From Nectonema munidae (Eukaryota > Nematomorpha > Nectonematoida > Nectonematidae), in NCBI GenBank assembly GCA_030549495.1, contig JAUIRK010000815.1, positions 1 to 64,000 of the forward strand: DNA of 64,000 nucleotides, written 5' to 3'. The number at the start of each line of letters is the position of its first letter. Positions within the stretch are counted from its first letter, which is position 1. This document shows positions 11,244-21,034 of the stretch, one piece after another. The notes beneath the pieces were generated by a model. It was not told the origin of the DNA and did not search any database. It saw nothing but the letters and a program-made list of their open reading frames with translations. The position numbers and the translations under genes were made by a program.

Positions 11244-12440
11244 GGCTTTCTTTTTTTAAATTTATTGCAAATTCAGAGTTTAATGCCCAAGGATGTCCAA
11301 TCTTTTATTGTGATGTGCGAATTTTTAATTTTAAGTGCTTAGGAGATAAATGTTGAAAATTTATAAACAAATTAAAATATAAAACTTAATTCAAATAAAA
11401 TTAATTTTATTTCTTACATTCCATTTGTTAAATGGTTAGAGATCCGATTTTCTGATAGGAAAAATTATTCATCTTTGCTAAAGAAACTTTAGTATTTCAG
11501 GAATTTCACTTGCAGAGGTTTTAATTTACAAAGATTTTAGACGAACCTTCGTTTCTCCGTAGCAATTTAGAATTTTTTTTTCCAAATTGTTTTGAGAACG
11601 ATATCATTATCAATTTTAAAATCATTACATTAAGTAAAATGAAGAGGTTCATGTAAATAGAAGTAACGGTTAATAAAATGAAAAGGCATCAAAGGATTTA
11701 GAAAAAAACAAGATCGCCCCCATAAGCCTATGTAGCAGCACCCCAGGAAAAAGTTTAAATAATTTCCCTTCCTAAATGCTTTCTTTATTTAAAAAAAAAA
11801 CAAATACAATCTAAAAAGAATAATCTCATAAAATGAATGAAAGAGTTCAGATTATACAATGTATTTTACTTCAAAAAAAATGTTTTTAATGAACCTGACA
11901 AAATCCAATCGCTATCCGCTTCAATATCAATTTTTAAGTGTACTCATATTAACAAATAATTTGTATTCTATGTATAGCTACATATTTTTCCTCATACACA
12001 CTAGTAAATAAAATCATTCACTAAATTGATGTGTGATCTTTCCAATAGTCATGATGATATTGGATAACAAGAAAAAAAATACGTATTGAGATAAAAATGT
12101 TCGTCCAATCTTAATGAAGGGAAGGAGTGCAAATTAAGTTTTCACCCATTGATGGCAGACGATCTCTGCTCCCCATAATTTTATTGATTGAATTTACTTT
12201 AAAAATGTACGTTTTTTTAATTTTTCATAAAACACATGTGCTTGAGATATTTACGCTTAGATTTCTTTTAGTGTTAATTTTAGAAAAACTATTTCTAACG
12301 AAAGAAACTACACTAAAATAAAAATATGCCAAAAAATCCATATATTGCAATAAGAAAATATTTTAACTATATATAATAGCGTTTTGTACAAAATTACAAT
12401 ATAAGATAAGAAAAATAAAAAAAATAAATCATGAAAGAAA
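11244..12440. other. intergenic, no gene recognised
   Basis: AT-rich sequence between P3 and the S19 gene. No ORF with family resemblance and no clear repeat boundary seen. Confidence 0.5.
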
Positions 12441-12441
12441 C

Positions 12442-12447
12442 TTTATT
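12442..12447 (-). terminator. polyadenylation signal of RpS19
   Basis: On the minus strand AATAAA lies 14 bp after the S19 stop codon, followed by a T-rich downstream element. Confidence 0.7.
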
Positions 12448-12460
12448 ACTTTAAAAAGCA

Positions 12461-12943
12461 TTACGCTCTTATAACAGGATCATCATTTTTCATTTGATAT
12501 GCGATTCTATCTAAAACTTTTCTTCCTTCTTTAGTTAAACTTCTTCCACCATCTTTTTTATTAATTTCAGCCAATTTAAGTTCTTCCAGCTGTTGTAGAA
12601 CTTTACGAGCTATATTACCAGAAGATTTAGAAAAATGTGTTGGTCTTGACCCTCTTCTTTTACGCCCACCAAAAATTTTCCTAAATTTCCCAACACCAAT
12701 AGACTTTGACATATATAATTGCCGGGCTGTTGAAGCTATTCTGATGTACCACCAATCAGGATTCTCAGGACACAATTCTTTATGAACTCCAGTTTTAACA
12801 TATTCAGCAAATTCGGGTACTTTTATTTTCCCTATTTTTTTTAAATATTCAGAAAGCTTCAATACAAAATTAGCTTGATCAACATCTTTAACAGAAATAC
12901 CGCCTTTGTGTACTGTGTTAAACGGATTTATCGCTATCGACAT
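12461..12943 (-). CDS. RpS19: 40S ribosomal protein S19 (eS19)
   Basis: An uninterrupted 160-residue frame from the only in-frame ATG (12943, A at -3) to TAA. It matches eS19 over its length: VKDVDQANF, KVPEFAEYVK, W.YIRIASTARQLYM, GVGKFRKIFGGRKRRGSRPT, HFSKSSGNIARKVLQQLEEL, DGGRSLTKEGRKVLDRIA. eS19 is a small-subunit head protein needed for 18S rRNA 3' maturation. The family is usually about 145 residues; here there is an extra N-terminal stretch (MSIAINPFNTVHKGG) before the conserved start, plus a NDDPVIRA tail. No intron is seen, although RpLP0 nearby has five. A poly(A) tract or target duplication that would mark a processed copy was not found. It could be the functional gene or an intact retrocopy. 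Confidence 0.9.
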   Translation of the reverse strand: MSIAINPFNTVHKGGISVKDVDQANFVLKLSEYLKKIGKIKVPEFAEYVKTGVHKELCPENPDWWYIRIASTARQLYMSKSIGVGKFRKIFGGRKRRGSRPTHFSKSSGNIARKVLQQLEELKLAEINKKDGGRSLTKEGRKVLDRIAYQMKNDDPVIRA

Positions 12944-13145
12944 TTTGAAATAGTAGAACAAAATTTATCAAAAAAAAAATTATAAAATTTATTAAGATAT
13001 AGATTTATATTTAAATATAGTATATGCATTTACCCAAATACCTGCAGTTTTTGCCCCAGTGAAGCTCTCTTGAAATATATAAATGTATACGCTTTCTTAT
13101 TTTTCCGGTCTAATTAAAATAAGTTTATTTCTAACCATTGAGCTT

Positions 13146-13321
13146 GAGCTCCAATGGTTGTTAGGGTGTACCTCTCAGCTTAACAGTTGAAGGTCAGGGG
13201 TTCGATCCCCATGGCACTCAACTCTAAAATCAAATTCACAAAAACTGTGATTACCCACTTTAAGCATAATGCGAGCATATAGCCTTACGGCTTAAAGAGC
13301 TTTGATATCTCCAACCAACCA
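13146..13321 (+). repeat. tRNA-derived SINE, copy 1
   Basis: The head is tRNA-like, with a box A-like region near 13153-13168 and a perfect box B (GGTTCGATCCC, 13199-13209). A unique body follows and the copy ends in TTTGATATCTCCAACCAACC. The head recurs at 16272-16344 (reverse) and the tail at 16100-16155 (forward), so it is a dispersed repeat rather than a tRNA gene. The T-loop is one base short for a real tRNA. Confidence 0.75.
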
Positions 13322-13379
13322 GTACAAGCGCTAAAAAAATTATTAGGGGGCTGTGATAGGGCAATAAAAATTAACATTA

Positions 13380-13680
13380 TGGAAAAAATTCATTATCTTA
13401 TCAAAAGAGGCTTGATCATTTAAATAGCATCAATAGTAATTGGTGTGTGAATAGAGAAGAAACACATATTACACACATATAACTTATATGAGACAGTTTT
13501 GTTTTCAATTTATAACATAAATGTTCTCAAAGTTTCTTACACAGCTATATGTTTTTATAATTTTTTCTTAAGTTAAGACAATTGAGGCAATTTAAAAATT
13601 TCAGGAGGGGGGGGGCAAAAATAAAACTTGAGGGGGGGGGGCACTTGCCCTAAAAATATATAGGTTGCACGGATTCTGCA
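13380..13680. repeat. about 300-bp dispersed repeat with poly-G tracts, copy 1
   Basis: It runs from ATTCATTATCTTATCAAAAG to AAAATATATAGGTTG. It shares ACACAGCTATATGTTTTTAT, TTTTTTCTTAAGTTAAGACA and two G8-G10 runs before GCACTTGCCC with the copy at 16500-16795, in the same orientation. Confidence 0.75.
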
Positions 13681-13849
13681 ATCAAACAAACCCTTAAAAG
13701 CTTAACTTTTCTTTTATAAATTCAATACTATATAATTTTTAAACTTATTTTATACCTAACTTTTTTATTTTCCATTAGGCTAATTAAACTCAAATGCTCT
13801 ATTTTATTAATCTATATATAATATTATTTGACTAACATCACCCATTTTA

Positions 13850-15930
13850 TTCACTGATATGAAAAATAAAAGGGCAGGCTCTGACCTCGAATCTCCCAAT
13901 TCTACACCGACACTTTAAATCATTTATTTGATGATTTTTTAGCTAACACCACACTAAGTCCAAACGATCTAATACTATTTAACAACCTAAAATACAACAT
14001 AGCCATACATTATATCAAAAATTTTCAAAGCCAAAACATTAAATCAACCTCAATACAATCATACGCAAATGCTGCTAGTTTAGCCCCTACTCATTCATCT
14101 ATACCTACTCAATCATATCTTAAAACAACGCCCATATCCACCACAAAAAAAACATAACCTGACATTAAAAATCATTTCATCTAATAACATTTCAACTAAA
14201 AAAGAGAAGGTCATTCATCGCCAAGAAGTCATCAAAAATCTAGATACCAAAAATAACTCCCTATCGATCCCACTCCGGTACTATCAATCTCCAATTCAAA
14301 AATTGAGACGAAAATGCGGACAATATATGCAAGAAATTTTGGTATTGTCGTTTAGTAGTGTACAGGATAAGGTATCATGCTCACGGTGGCTGCAGTGCAC
14401 GCAGTTTGTCGAGATGCATTGCATTTTGAAGAGATGTGGCCGTATTTTAAGCATTTTTCGCATTCTTTGATTTAGGGGTTTAGTGTGGTGAGGGTTTACA
14501 TTTTTCATGAATAAAGTCCTTTTATCGAGTATTTAAAAAAATTTGTTTAATAAGGAATGCCAATTTTGCATCTGCAAAAGCAAGGCGATTTTTTTCAACA
14601 GTGATTACTGATTGATTAATATAGAAACATTTTGAGCAGCGTGGAAATATTGCTGCAAAATAAAAACTTGACACATACACACACACACAATTATAAAACT
14701 AAAACAATCACTATTCTATGTGTAACTTAACAAATCCATCACAGCAAGCATTTACGCCTTAACTCCTACAAATCAGCTTCCTAAAAGACAATATGCTCAT
14801 TTTCGGAATCGTACATTAAATTACCTCAAACAACAATTACGCAAATCTTTAAAAAATCAAAGGAAAACTAACTCTCACAGTAACATTCAACATTACTTTT
14901 TCCTCAAAACTCAATATCAGTTAGAAATCAAAAAAGCTAAAAAAAACAAGCCTGGAAACATTTTTGAAACAAAATTCCAATAAACCCATTGTCAATCATT
15001 AACAAATTACACACAAATAACATACTGCATCATTCTCAAAACTTCTTTCAAGCAATAAAGATTCAATTTATCAACCACCCTTTACTCAAACTATATTTCA
15101 CGACGACACTAATATAACTGACAATATTACACATACACTTATTAGAATGGAAACAAAAGCATATCTACTAAATAACCCCATTAACTCACACCCAAAAATC
15201 ACAATCAAACAGCTAAACAAAACCATAAATTCCATGAAAACCAAATTTTCTAGCAGCCTTGACTTTATCTTCATTAAACATGTGAAAAAAACCTACCACA
15301 TACTACACACTCATCTCCTCAACATTTTCAACGCCTGTCTCAAACTAAGCTATTTTACAAATATTTGGAAAATATGCAAACTAATGCTAATTCCCTAACA
15401 AAATCGCAACGATATTTCAATCAAAAACTGGCGAACAATTTCTCTATTACTAACACTAGGCAAAATCATTGAAAAAATCCTACGAAAGCAAATAATCCAT
15501 TAGATCCTCAAAAAATAACCTAATACACCCGATTCAATTCCCATATTTACCAAATAAAAACACCGAATTAGCCTTATATCGCTTAACTCTGTATCTAGAA
15601 AAATACCAATAACAAAAAGATCGCAACAACCATATTTTTAGATATTGAAAACGCCTTCAACGTAGCATGGCACCCTACAATTATCAACAATCTCATTAAT
15701 GAAAAATACCCCACATACATAATAAAATTTATTAACAACTATATTCAAAAGAGCATTCTGATCATGCTACACAACAAAAATACATACATCCAGAAACTAA
15801 CTCCCTCTACTCCTCAAGGAGGTTGCCTATCAGACATCTTATGGCTAGTACTCATTAACCCCATTCTTATATTCATCAACTCAAACTCAAATATGCAAGA
15901 ACTAAACATGATCGATTAGAAGAAGATCAT
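13850..15930 (+). mobile_element. non-LTR retrotransposon (LINE), degraded copy
   Basis: An A/C-rich segment with broken frames. Around 15150-15400 there is an RT-type frame (KQLNKTINSMKTKFSSSLDF, then IKHVKKTYHILHTHLLNIFN), like the 'IN.LK..KS.G.D.I....LK' block of LINE reverse transcriptases. At 15790-15870 TPSTPQGGCLSDILWLVLIN is the RT fingers/palm 'PQG..LSP.LW...IN' block. The clade looks R1/I/Jockey-group-like. Stops and frameshifts are frequent, so it is dead. A second copy in reverse lies at 40180-42150. Confidence 0.65.
14290..14515 (-). repeat. inverted segment within the LINE copy (zinc-knuckle region)
   Basis: The rest of the LINE reads on the plus strand. This piece instead matches, on the plus strand, 42050-42140, the 5' part of the LINE copy that runs on the minus strand (shared GTGCACGCAG/GTGCGCGTAA, GAGATG.GCTGCATTTTGAA, ATATGGC.GTATTTTAA). 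Read on the minus strand it gives a Cys/His-rich peptide (KMQCISTNCVHCSHRE, later CIYCPHF), probably the gag-like zinc-knuckle region. An internal inversion is the simplest reading. Confidence 0.5.
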
Positions 15931-16099
15931 AGTGACCAAAATATTATTTGCTGGTATTTTGTTAAATAAAAGATTTAATCAACGTTTTCGATATTAAAAG
16001 TTAGTAAAGCTTAAAGCAAGAGTTAGTACATTACATACTAAAATATTATGTTCATGATAAAATATATATAAAAAAGAATAAAAAAAAAGCATATTTTTA

Positions 16100-16155
16100 G
16101 AGCATATAGCCTTACGCCTTAAATTGCTTTGATATCTCCAACCAACCAACCAACC
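16100..16155 (+). repeat. SINE tail fragment
   Basis: AGCATATAGCCTTACGCCTT through TTTGATATCTCCAACCAACC, nearly identical to the 3' end of the SINE at 13146-13321, with extra CAAC units. Confidence 0.7.
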
Positions 16156-16271
16156 GTTTACTTACATAATATTTATCAAAACTTGTGCAAAAACGTATAT
16201 GAAAGCTAAAAATTGGAATCAAAAATCATAACTATCGAGAAGATCATACTTATAACTTATCATAAGAGATG

Positions 16272-16344
16272 GGAGCCTTGGGGATCGAACCTCTGATCTT
16301 AAACTTTTAAGCTGATAGGTACACCCTAACAACCATTGAGGCTC
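16272..16344 (-). repeat. SINE head fragment (tRNA-like), copy in reverse
   Basis: On the minus strand GAGCCTCAATGGTTGTTAGG leads to box B GGTTCGATCCC and ends AAGGCTCC. The first seven and last seven bases can pair at six of seven positions, a better acceptor-like stem than in copy 1. The T-loop is again one base short, so this is a SINE head, not a functional tRNA. Confidence 0.65.
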
Positions 16345-16499
16345 ATAATTATTAATTAAAAATTTATTTTTCTTTTTTCAGTTAAATTTTTTTTGTTTTG
16401 TATAAAAAAACAAAGTTTAAAGCTATAGAAATAATATATAATTTTAAAAACTAGTTTTTAAGTGTTTTTTGAATGTGTTTTTGGATGAAAAGACTCGCC

Positions 16500-16795
16500 G
16501 ATAAAAATTTATTATCTTATTAAAAGAGGGCGCTAAAAGTACCATATAAATTACAAAAACAAATTGTTATAAAGGCATTTAATCATTTTCAAACAGTTTT
16601 GTTTCCAATATATGGCATAAATGTTCTCCCTTACACAGCTATATATTTTTATAATTTTTTCTTAAGTTAAGACACTTCAAGTGACTTGGGGCAAGTTGAA
16701 AATATTCAGGGGGGGGGGGGGGGGCAAAAAATAAAACTGAGAGGGGGGGGGGGGGAGTGGGGCACTTGCCCCAAAAATATATAGGTAGCTCTGAT
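16500..16795. repeat. about 300-bp dispersed repeat with poly-G tracts, copy 2
   Basis: Direct repeat of 13380-13680, with longer G runs (14-16 bases) before GCAAAAAATAAAACTGAG and GCACTTGCCCC. Confidence 0.75.
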
Positions 16796-17671
16796 TATGA
16801 TTCATAATCGAAAATTTTTATGTTAAAAATAAGAAGTTATTAAAAATTTTTTACTATAAATTTATAATTTTACAAGAATCCAATTTATTAAAACGGATAG
16901 TTTATCTTTTGTTTAGTTGTCGGTATTGCATCGATAGGTAGAACTTTTTTCCATAGCTCAACAAAAAATAAATAATAATCTATTTTCAACTATGCCATCA
17001 ACCGACTTTTTTTTAACAAAGATGAAGCAATCAATGAATAAAAATATACAAAATACAATATTCAATCATTGAAAAATATTTATTATATAAATTTTTTTAA
17101 TAAATTTGCATTATTAAGCTGGTGCATTCTTAAGTCCAACATCTACTTCCTCTTTACAAGTATGCAATTTTTTTTTTATTTTTAAATTTTATATTATTTT
17201 AATTTTCATACAAGATTACTAGTGTAAATATTTAAGTTTATGGGTGGACTTTAAATAAGAAATATAGGATATGACTTTTTTTGATACGGAGTTTAATTAT
17301 ATTTGTTGAAGAAAATATTAACCCATATGAGAGCTATTTTGTTTTTTAGGACATATAAATAATGATGTTACCACAGTTATATATAGTATTTTATTTAATT
17401 CTCCATTTATTGTTTTACAAATGGCGTATTCATCGGGATACTTCAATAAATATTTAATCATATTTTGAGCTAGATTTTTCAAACCCTTTTTAAATTATAA
17501 AATACTTCAATGAAGAGAGTTTCTTTTATTAAGGGGTGACGTTTAACCAAAATTTCCACACCACGTCAATCAAAGTTTTACGTGGTTTTTAATTAAAAAA
17601 AATATATTTTGCGTTGGAGCATTTTTAACTAAACTAATTTTGCTCTAAAGGAGGACCTATCAACATCTAAA
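16796..17671. other. intergenic, no gene recognised
   Basis: AT-rich sequence, many homopolymer runs, no supported ORF. Confidence 0.5.
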
Positions 17672-18097
17672 GTATTGACCAGGGGCGCACATCCGGGGGT
17701 GGGGGCGAAAATGTCCTTCGCCCCCCCCCCAAATAATTTTCTATAAGTAAGTTGCTGCGTCTTTATAAAACATGTATGATGGTATTTTTCGTATCGAACA
17801 TATTTTACAGACAATGCGTGAGAGCTATATAATAATATTAATCCATTGCTTCAATATGCACACAATAAGTAAGCAATGTTTATCAGTGTCTCCTCTTTCT
17901 AGTATTTTTTAGCAAACACATGTTGATGATTCACTAGATTTTCTCATCTTCTGTCACAGATTCTATTTCCATTTCTCTCTCCTCTGTTTTTCTCTTCCGC
18001 TTTCTCTGCTAAAACTCGATCATTTACTCAAGCTCTCTTCTTTCACTCAAGCCCTCTTCTCTTCTTAAGCTCTTCTACCTCATTCAGATCTCTTCTC

Positions 18098-18296
18098 CAG
18101 TGACGTAGCTAGGCTGGGTCATGAGGGGCCGTGCCCACACTCCTATGTTCCGCATGGTGCCCCCACGCAACTTATGCGATATCAGTTTTTGAAAATTTCT
18201 CCAATGAAAGAATCAAGAAAGTATAAATAATGTTACGCAAGTTTTTTGTTTTTAAATTGTGCCCCATCTATCAACTTTTTTTTGGCTACACCACTG
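18098..18296. repeat. 199-bp hAT-like MITE nested in the larger element
   Basis: Ends CAGTGACGTAGCTAGGCTGG and TTTTTGGCTACACCACTG are imperfect inverted repeats of the common CAGTGGCGTAGC hAT terminus. Flanking 8-mers CTCTTCTC and CTTCTGTC agree at only five positions, so the target duplication is uncertain. Confidence 0.6.
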
Positions 18297-18716
18297 CTTC
18301 TGTCTAATTTCCATTTAGAGTTAAATCAAAATAGTTTTCAATCGTTACAATTTTATATCAATGAATACTGTTAGACTCGCGCTAAGAATTTTTTTTTCAA
18401 AAAAGTCACTTAATTCTTATCACTACGTTTGCTACATTTTGTAACATTTGAAAACTTTAATTTTTTCAAGTCAAGAAATTTTTTCAATAGTTATTTGGGA
18501 ATGAATATTTTGATTATCTATTCAGTAGCAAGAATACTCTAGTTGCTTAATATTTGAGCAGAGATATTTTTTATAATGTTCGATTGTTAAATTTTATAAG
18601 TAACACTGTACATAATCAAATTACTTTTTTAAAGAAAATTTGTTGATTATTATAAAAAAATATAATATCGAAACAAAATGTTTAAGTTGTTAAAAATGTA
18701 CTTGTTCTACTTTGGT

Positions 18717-18900
18717 CCTCGGACATTTCGCCCCAATATTTTCATAAGAGAGTTCGTCCCATGGACAATTCGCCCCATTATTTTCATAAGACAGTTCGTC
18801 CCATGGACAATTCGCCCCATTATTTTCATAAGACATTTTGTTTCATGGACAATTCGCCCCGTTATTTTCATAAGACATTTTGTCTCATTGACAATTCTAA
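18717..18900. repeat. 42-bp minisatellite, about 4 units
   Basis: The unit is GGACAATTCGCCCCATTATT + TTCATAAGACAGTTCGTCCC + AT. The period is a multiple of three, which is why a repetitive 76-residue frame (FIR.FVPWTIRPI repeated) appears at 18678-18908; I do not count that as a gene. Confidence 0.8.
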
Positions 18901-20293
18901 AAAATTAAGAGATAAATTGATTAATTTGAAATAATTTAATAGAGATAAAATAAACAAGAATATAAAAATTTTTAATAATTTTACACATATAATAAGCAAA
19001 GATGGATCAAACTAATAGCCTATGAAACAATTTGTCAGGGCGCAAATTGTCTATTGGGTCGACCCTTAATTTAAATAAGTTTTTAATTATAAGGGTTAGC
19101 TACTTAAAGGTTGGCTTTTGCTGCTTATAAAAACTTGAAAATATTAAATAAACTCTAATTCCTAATGCCTCCGTTAATTATGTAGCAAATTTTTCAATTT
19201 TGAGTATAAGGAAGGTGCAGCGGATGTATTTTCATTGACCAGGCACCGATGTACCGCTTATGTTAAACTATGAACAAATTCGTATCGATGAGGAATCGAA
19301 TCAAGAGGCTTCCCTGCTATGTCCATCATCTCAACCAACCTGCCATGCCACCCATAGAGTATGCTGTAGGGGATACGTCAAATTAGTTTTCAAAAAACTT
19401 AACTTATGCTCTAAAATTTTTTACTTTTTGTTGAAGCTCTATAACTTTTTCTGATAGACTTTTTTCCTTAAAAGTTATTATAAAAGGCAAATCATTGCAA
19501 AATGTTTACAGTTATTTTACTTTTTGTAGCTTGTATCAATTTAGCTTTTAAATTATTTTTGAATGATGCTGAGTAAAATGAAATAATGCGATCTTAATTT
19601 TTTGTTTTATTTTTGTTTGCACAATTATAACTTCATTTTATACCCTTGCCCCTACTACATTCACTCATATAAAACTATCCAACCTTCAGTTATTTGTTTT
19701 CTCTATGAATCAAATATCCTTTCATCAATTCCTGTAATGTGCCTGGTAGACTTCTTCATTTTTCAAATGAAAAGCCTATTCCACCCCCTAACAATTTTGG
19801 ATTTTTTAAATTAGTGTATATTCGATATGCAAATTTAATAAAATATTTTCGCTGGAAGTATAGTATTCACTATATATTCACCAATTTTGAAAAAAAAATA
19901 TAAAGTAGTCTTATAAATTTAGGACTTTAGGTATGCGCTGAATACACTCTATTTTAAAGGATTGCTTGAATATTTGGTCTCCCGTGGTATTTCCAGACCC
20001 ATAATTTTGTAAATTGTAAGAAAAAAATTTCGCCCCTCCCCCAATAATTTTAAGTATGTGCGCCCCTGGTATTGACGTAATTTATTTATGCCAGGTACGC
20101 ACATCCTTGAAATTGTTTACGAGGACATTGAAGTAGTAATTTTAATTAAAGTTTTTCCAATTGACACTGCATTTTGAATTAAATTTCGATGTTCAATTAC
20201 AATGACTTGTGCTAACGAGTATAATAAAAATGTCACAATGAGTTCTCAATCTTAAAACAATTTTTGGAACGGAAAAAGGAAGCACAGACATAT

Positions 20294-20560
20294 TTAATTT
20301 TTTAAAAATAATTCGCAATACATGTCTTTTATTTCTATATCCTTTTCGTTCCACGCAAAACTTTTACCGAAATGGGGACATTGGCGTACTGCGTGATGGG
20401 CTGACAGTTGTTTGAAATTGAAGGATTTTATGAGTTTTCTATTTTTGTCATGCTCTAATTTTTCGCTACTGGGGTGGATGGGCCCGTCAAAAATCTTCTT
20501 TTGTTTGGTTAATTGAGTATGGACGTCGCCTCTAAAGCATTGGGTAAAACTCGTAGTCAT
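20294..20560 (-). CDS. unrecognised 88-residue ORF, possible small gene head to head with RpLP0
   Basis: ATG-started frame beginning MTTSFTQCFRGDVHTQLTKQ and ending CELFLKN. Composition is mixed and charged (KLEHDKNRKLIKSF, then HHAVRQCPHFGKSFAWNEKD), with four Cys; no signal peptide or membrane segment. It is unlike the low-complexity shadow frames nearby. The ATG lies 475 bp from the RpLP0 ATG, divergently, so a shared promoter is possible. No clear poly(A) signal was seen. It could also be an exon of a larger gene or a chance frame. Confidence 0.35.
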   Translation of the reverse strand: MTTSFTQCFRGDVHTQLTKQKKIFDGPIHPSSEKLEHDKNRKLIKSFNFKQLSAHHAVRQCPHFGKSFAWNEKDIEIKDMYCELFLKN

Positions 20561-21034
20561 GTAAAATCTATAAATCTGTCATTTCTATTGTACACTAGAT
20601 TTGCGAATAATTTTTTCTCATTCGTTTCTGTTGTGCTCTAATCTTCCATCAAATAAACTCTGGAAAGTTCCTTTCGTGTTTTCAAGAACATAAAAGTTAA
20701 TCAGAAAAGAATAAAGTATAAAAGGGATATTTATCTTTCATTAATGATAATACCTTTTTCAAAAATTCTGATCGAGCCGAAAATATTTTTTCCCTTATAC
20801 TTGCTTTTAAATTTAGTAAGGCTAACCCCATTTTATAATTTTCAAACTACACGAAATTTTGTTTTGCTAAGTAGTTTTAAGGTTTCTGAAACTTTGGTTT
20901 CTAAATTTACCATAAGTACTTTGAGTCGGGCTTGTATATTTTAACTCCGACTCTGTAACCCTTTTAAAAACTTTTATTTATTTAGATTTCGTCTTTAAAT
21001 CTCTTTGAATCTAAAGGATCCCTACTTCACTACG

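Larger units (their letters stand above)
15985..16500. repeat. MITE copy split by SINE fragments
   Basis: GATATTAAAAGTTAGTAAAG through ATAAAATATATATAAAAAAG (about 15992-16080) and GTTTTTTGAATGTGTTTTTG (about 16460) match parts of the 32989-33297 MITE. The region between holds a forward SINE tail (16100-16155) and a reverse SINE head (16272-16344). Confidence 0.55.
17680..20068. mobile_element. hAT-type non-autonomous element with perfect 8-bp target duplication
   Basis: The termini are CAGGGGCGCACATCC (17680) and ATGTGCGCCCCTG (20068). They are flanked by identical 8-mers GTATTGAC at 17672-17679 and 20069-20076. An 8-bp duplication with CAGGGGCG-type ends is the hAT pattern. The 2389-bp interior has no transposase frame. 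It contains a nested MITE (18098-18296), a 42-bp minisatellite (18717-18900) and a 3' segment (19600-20060) that recurs at 6466-6800 and 44010-44290. Confidence 0.75.

Noticed and set aside
16272-16344. Functional tRNA gene
   Set aside because: Box B is good, but the T-loop is one base short, no clean D and anticodon arms form, and the same head is part of a SINE at 13146.
18678-18908. Repetitive 76-residue protein
   Set aside because: The frame is produced by a 42-bp minisatellite whose period is a multiple of three; the flanks show no coding signal.
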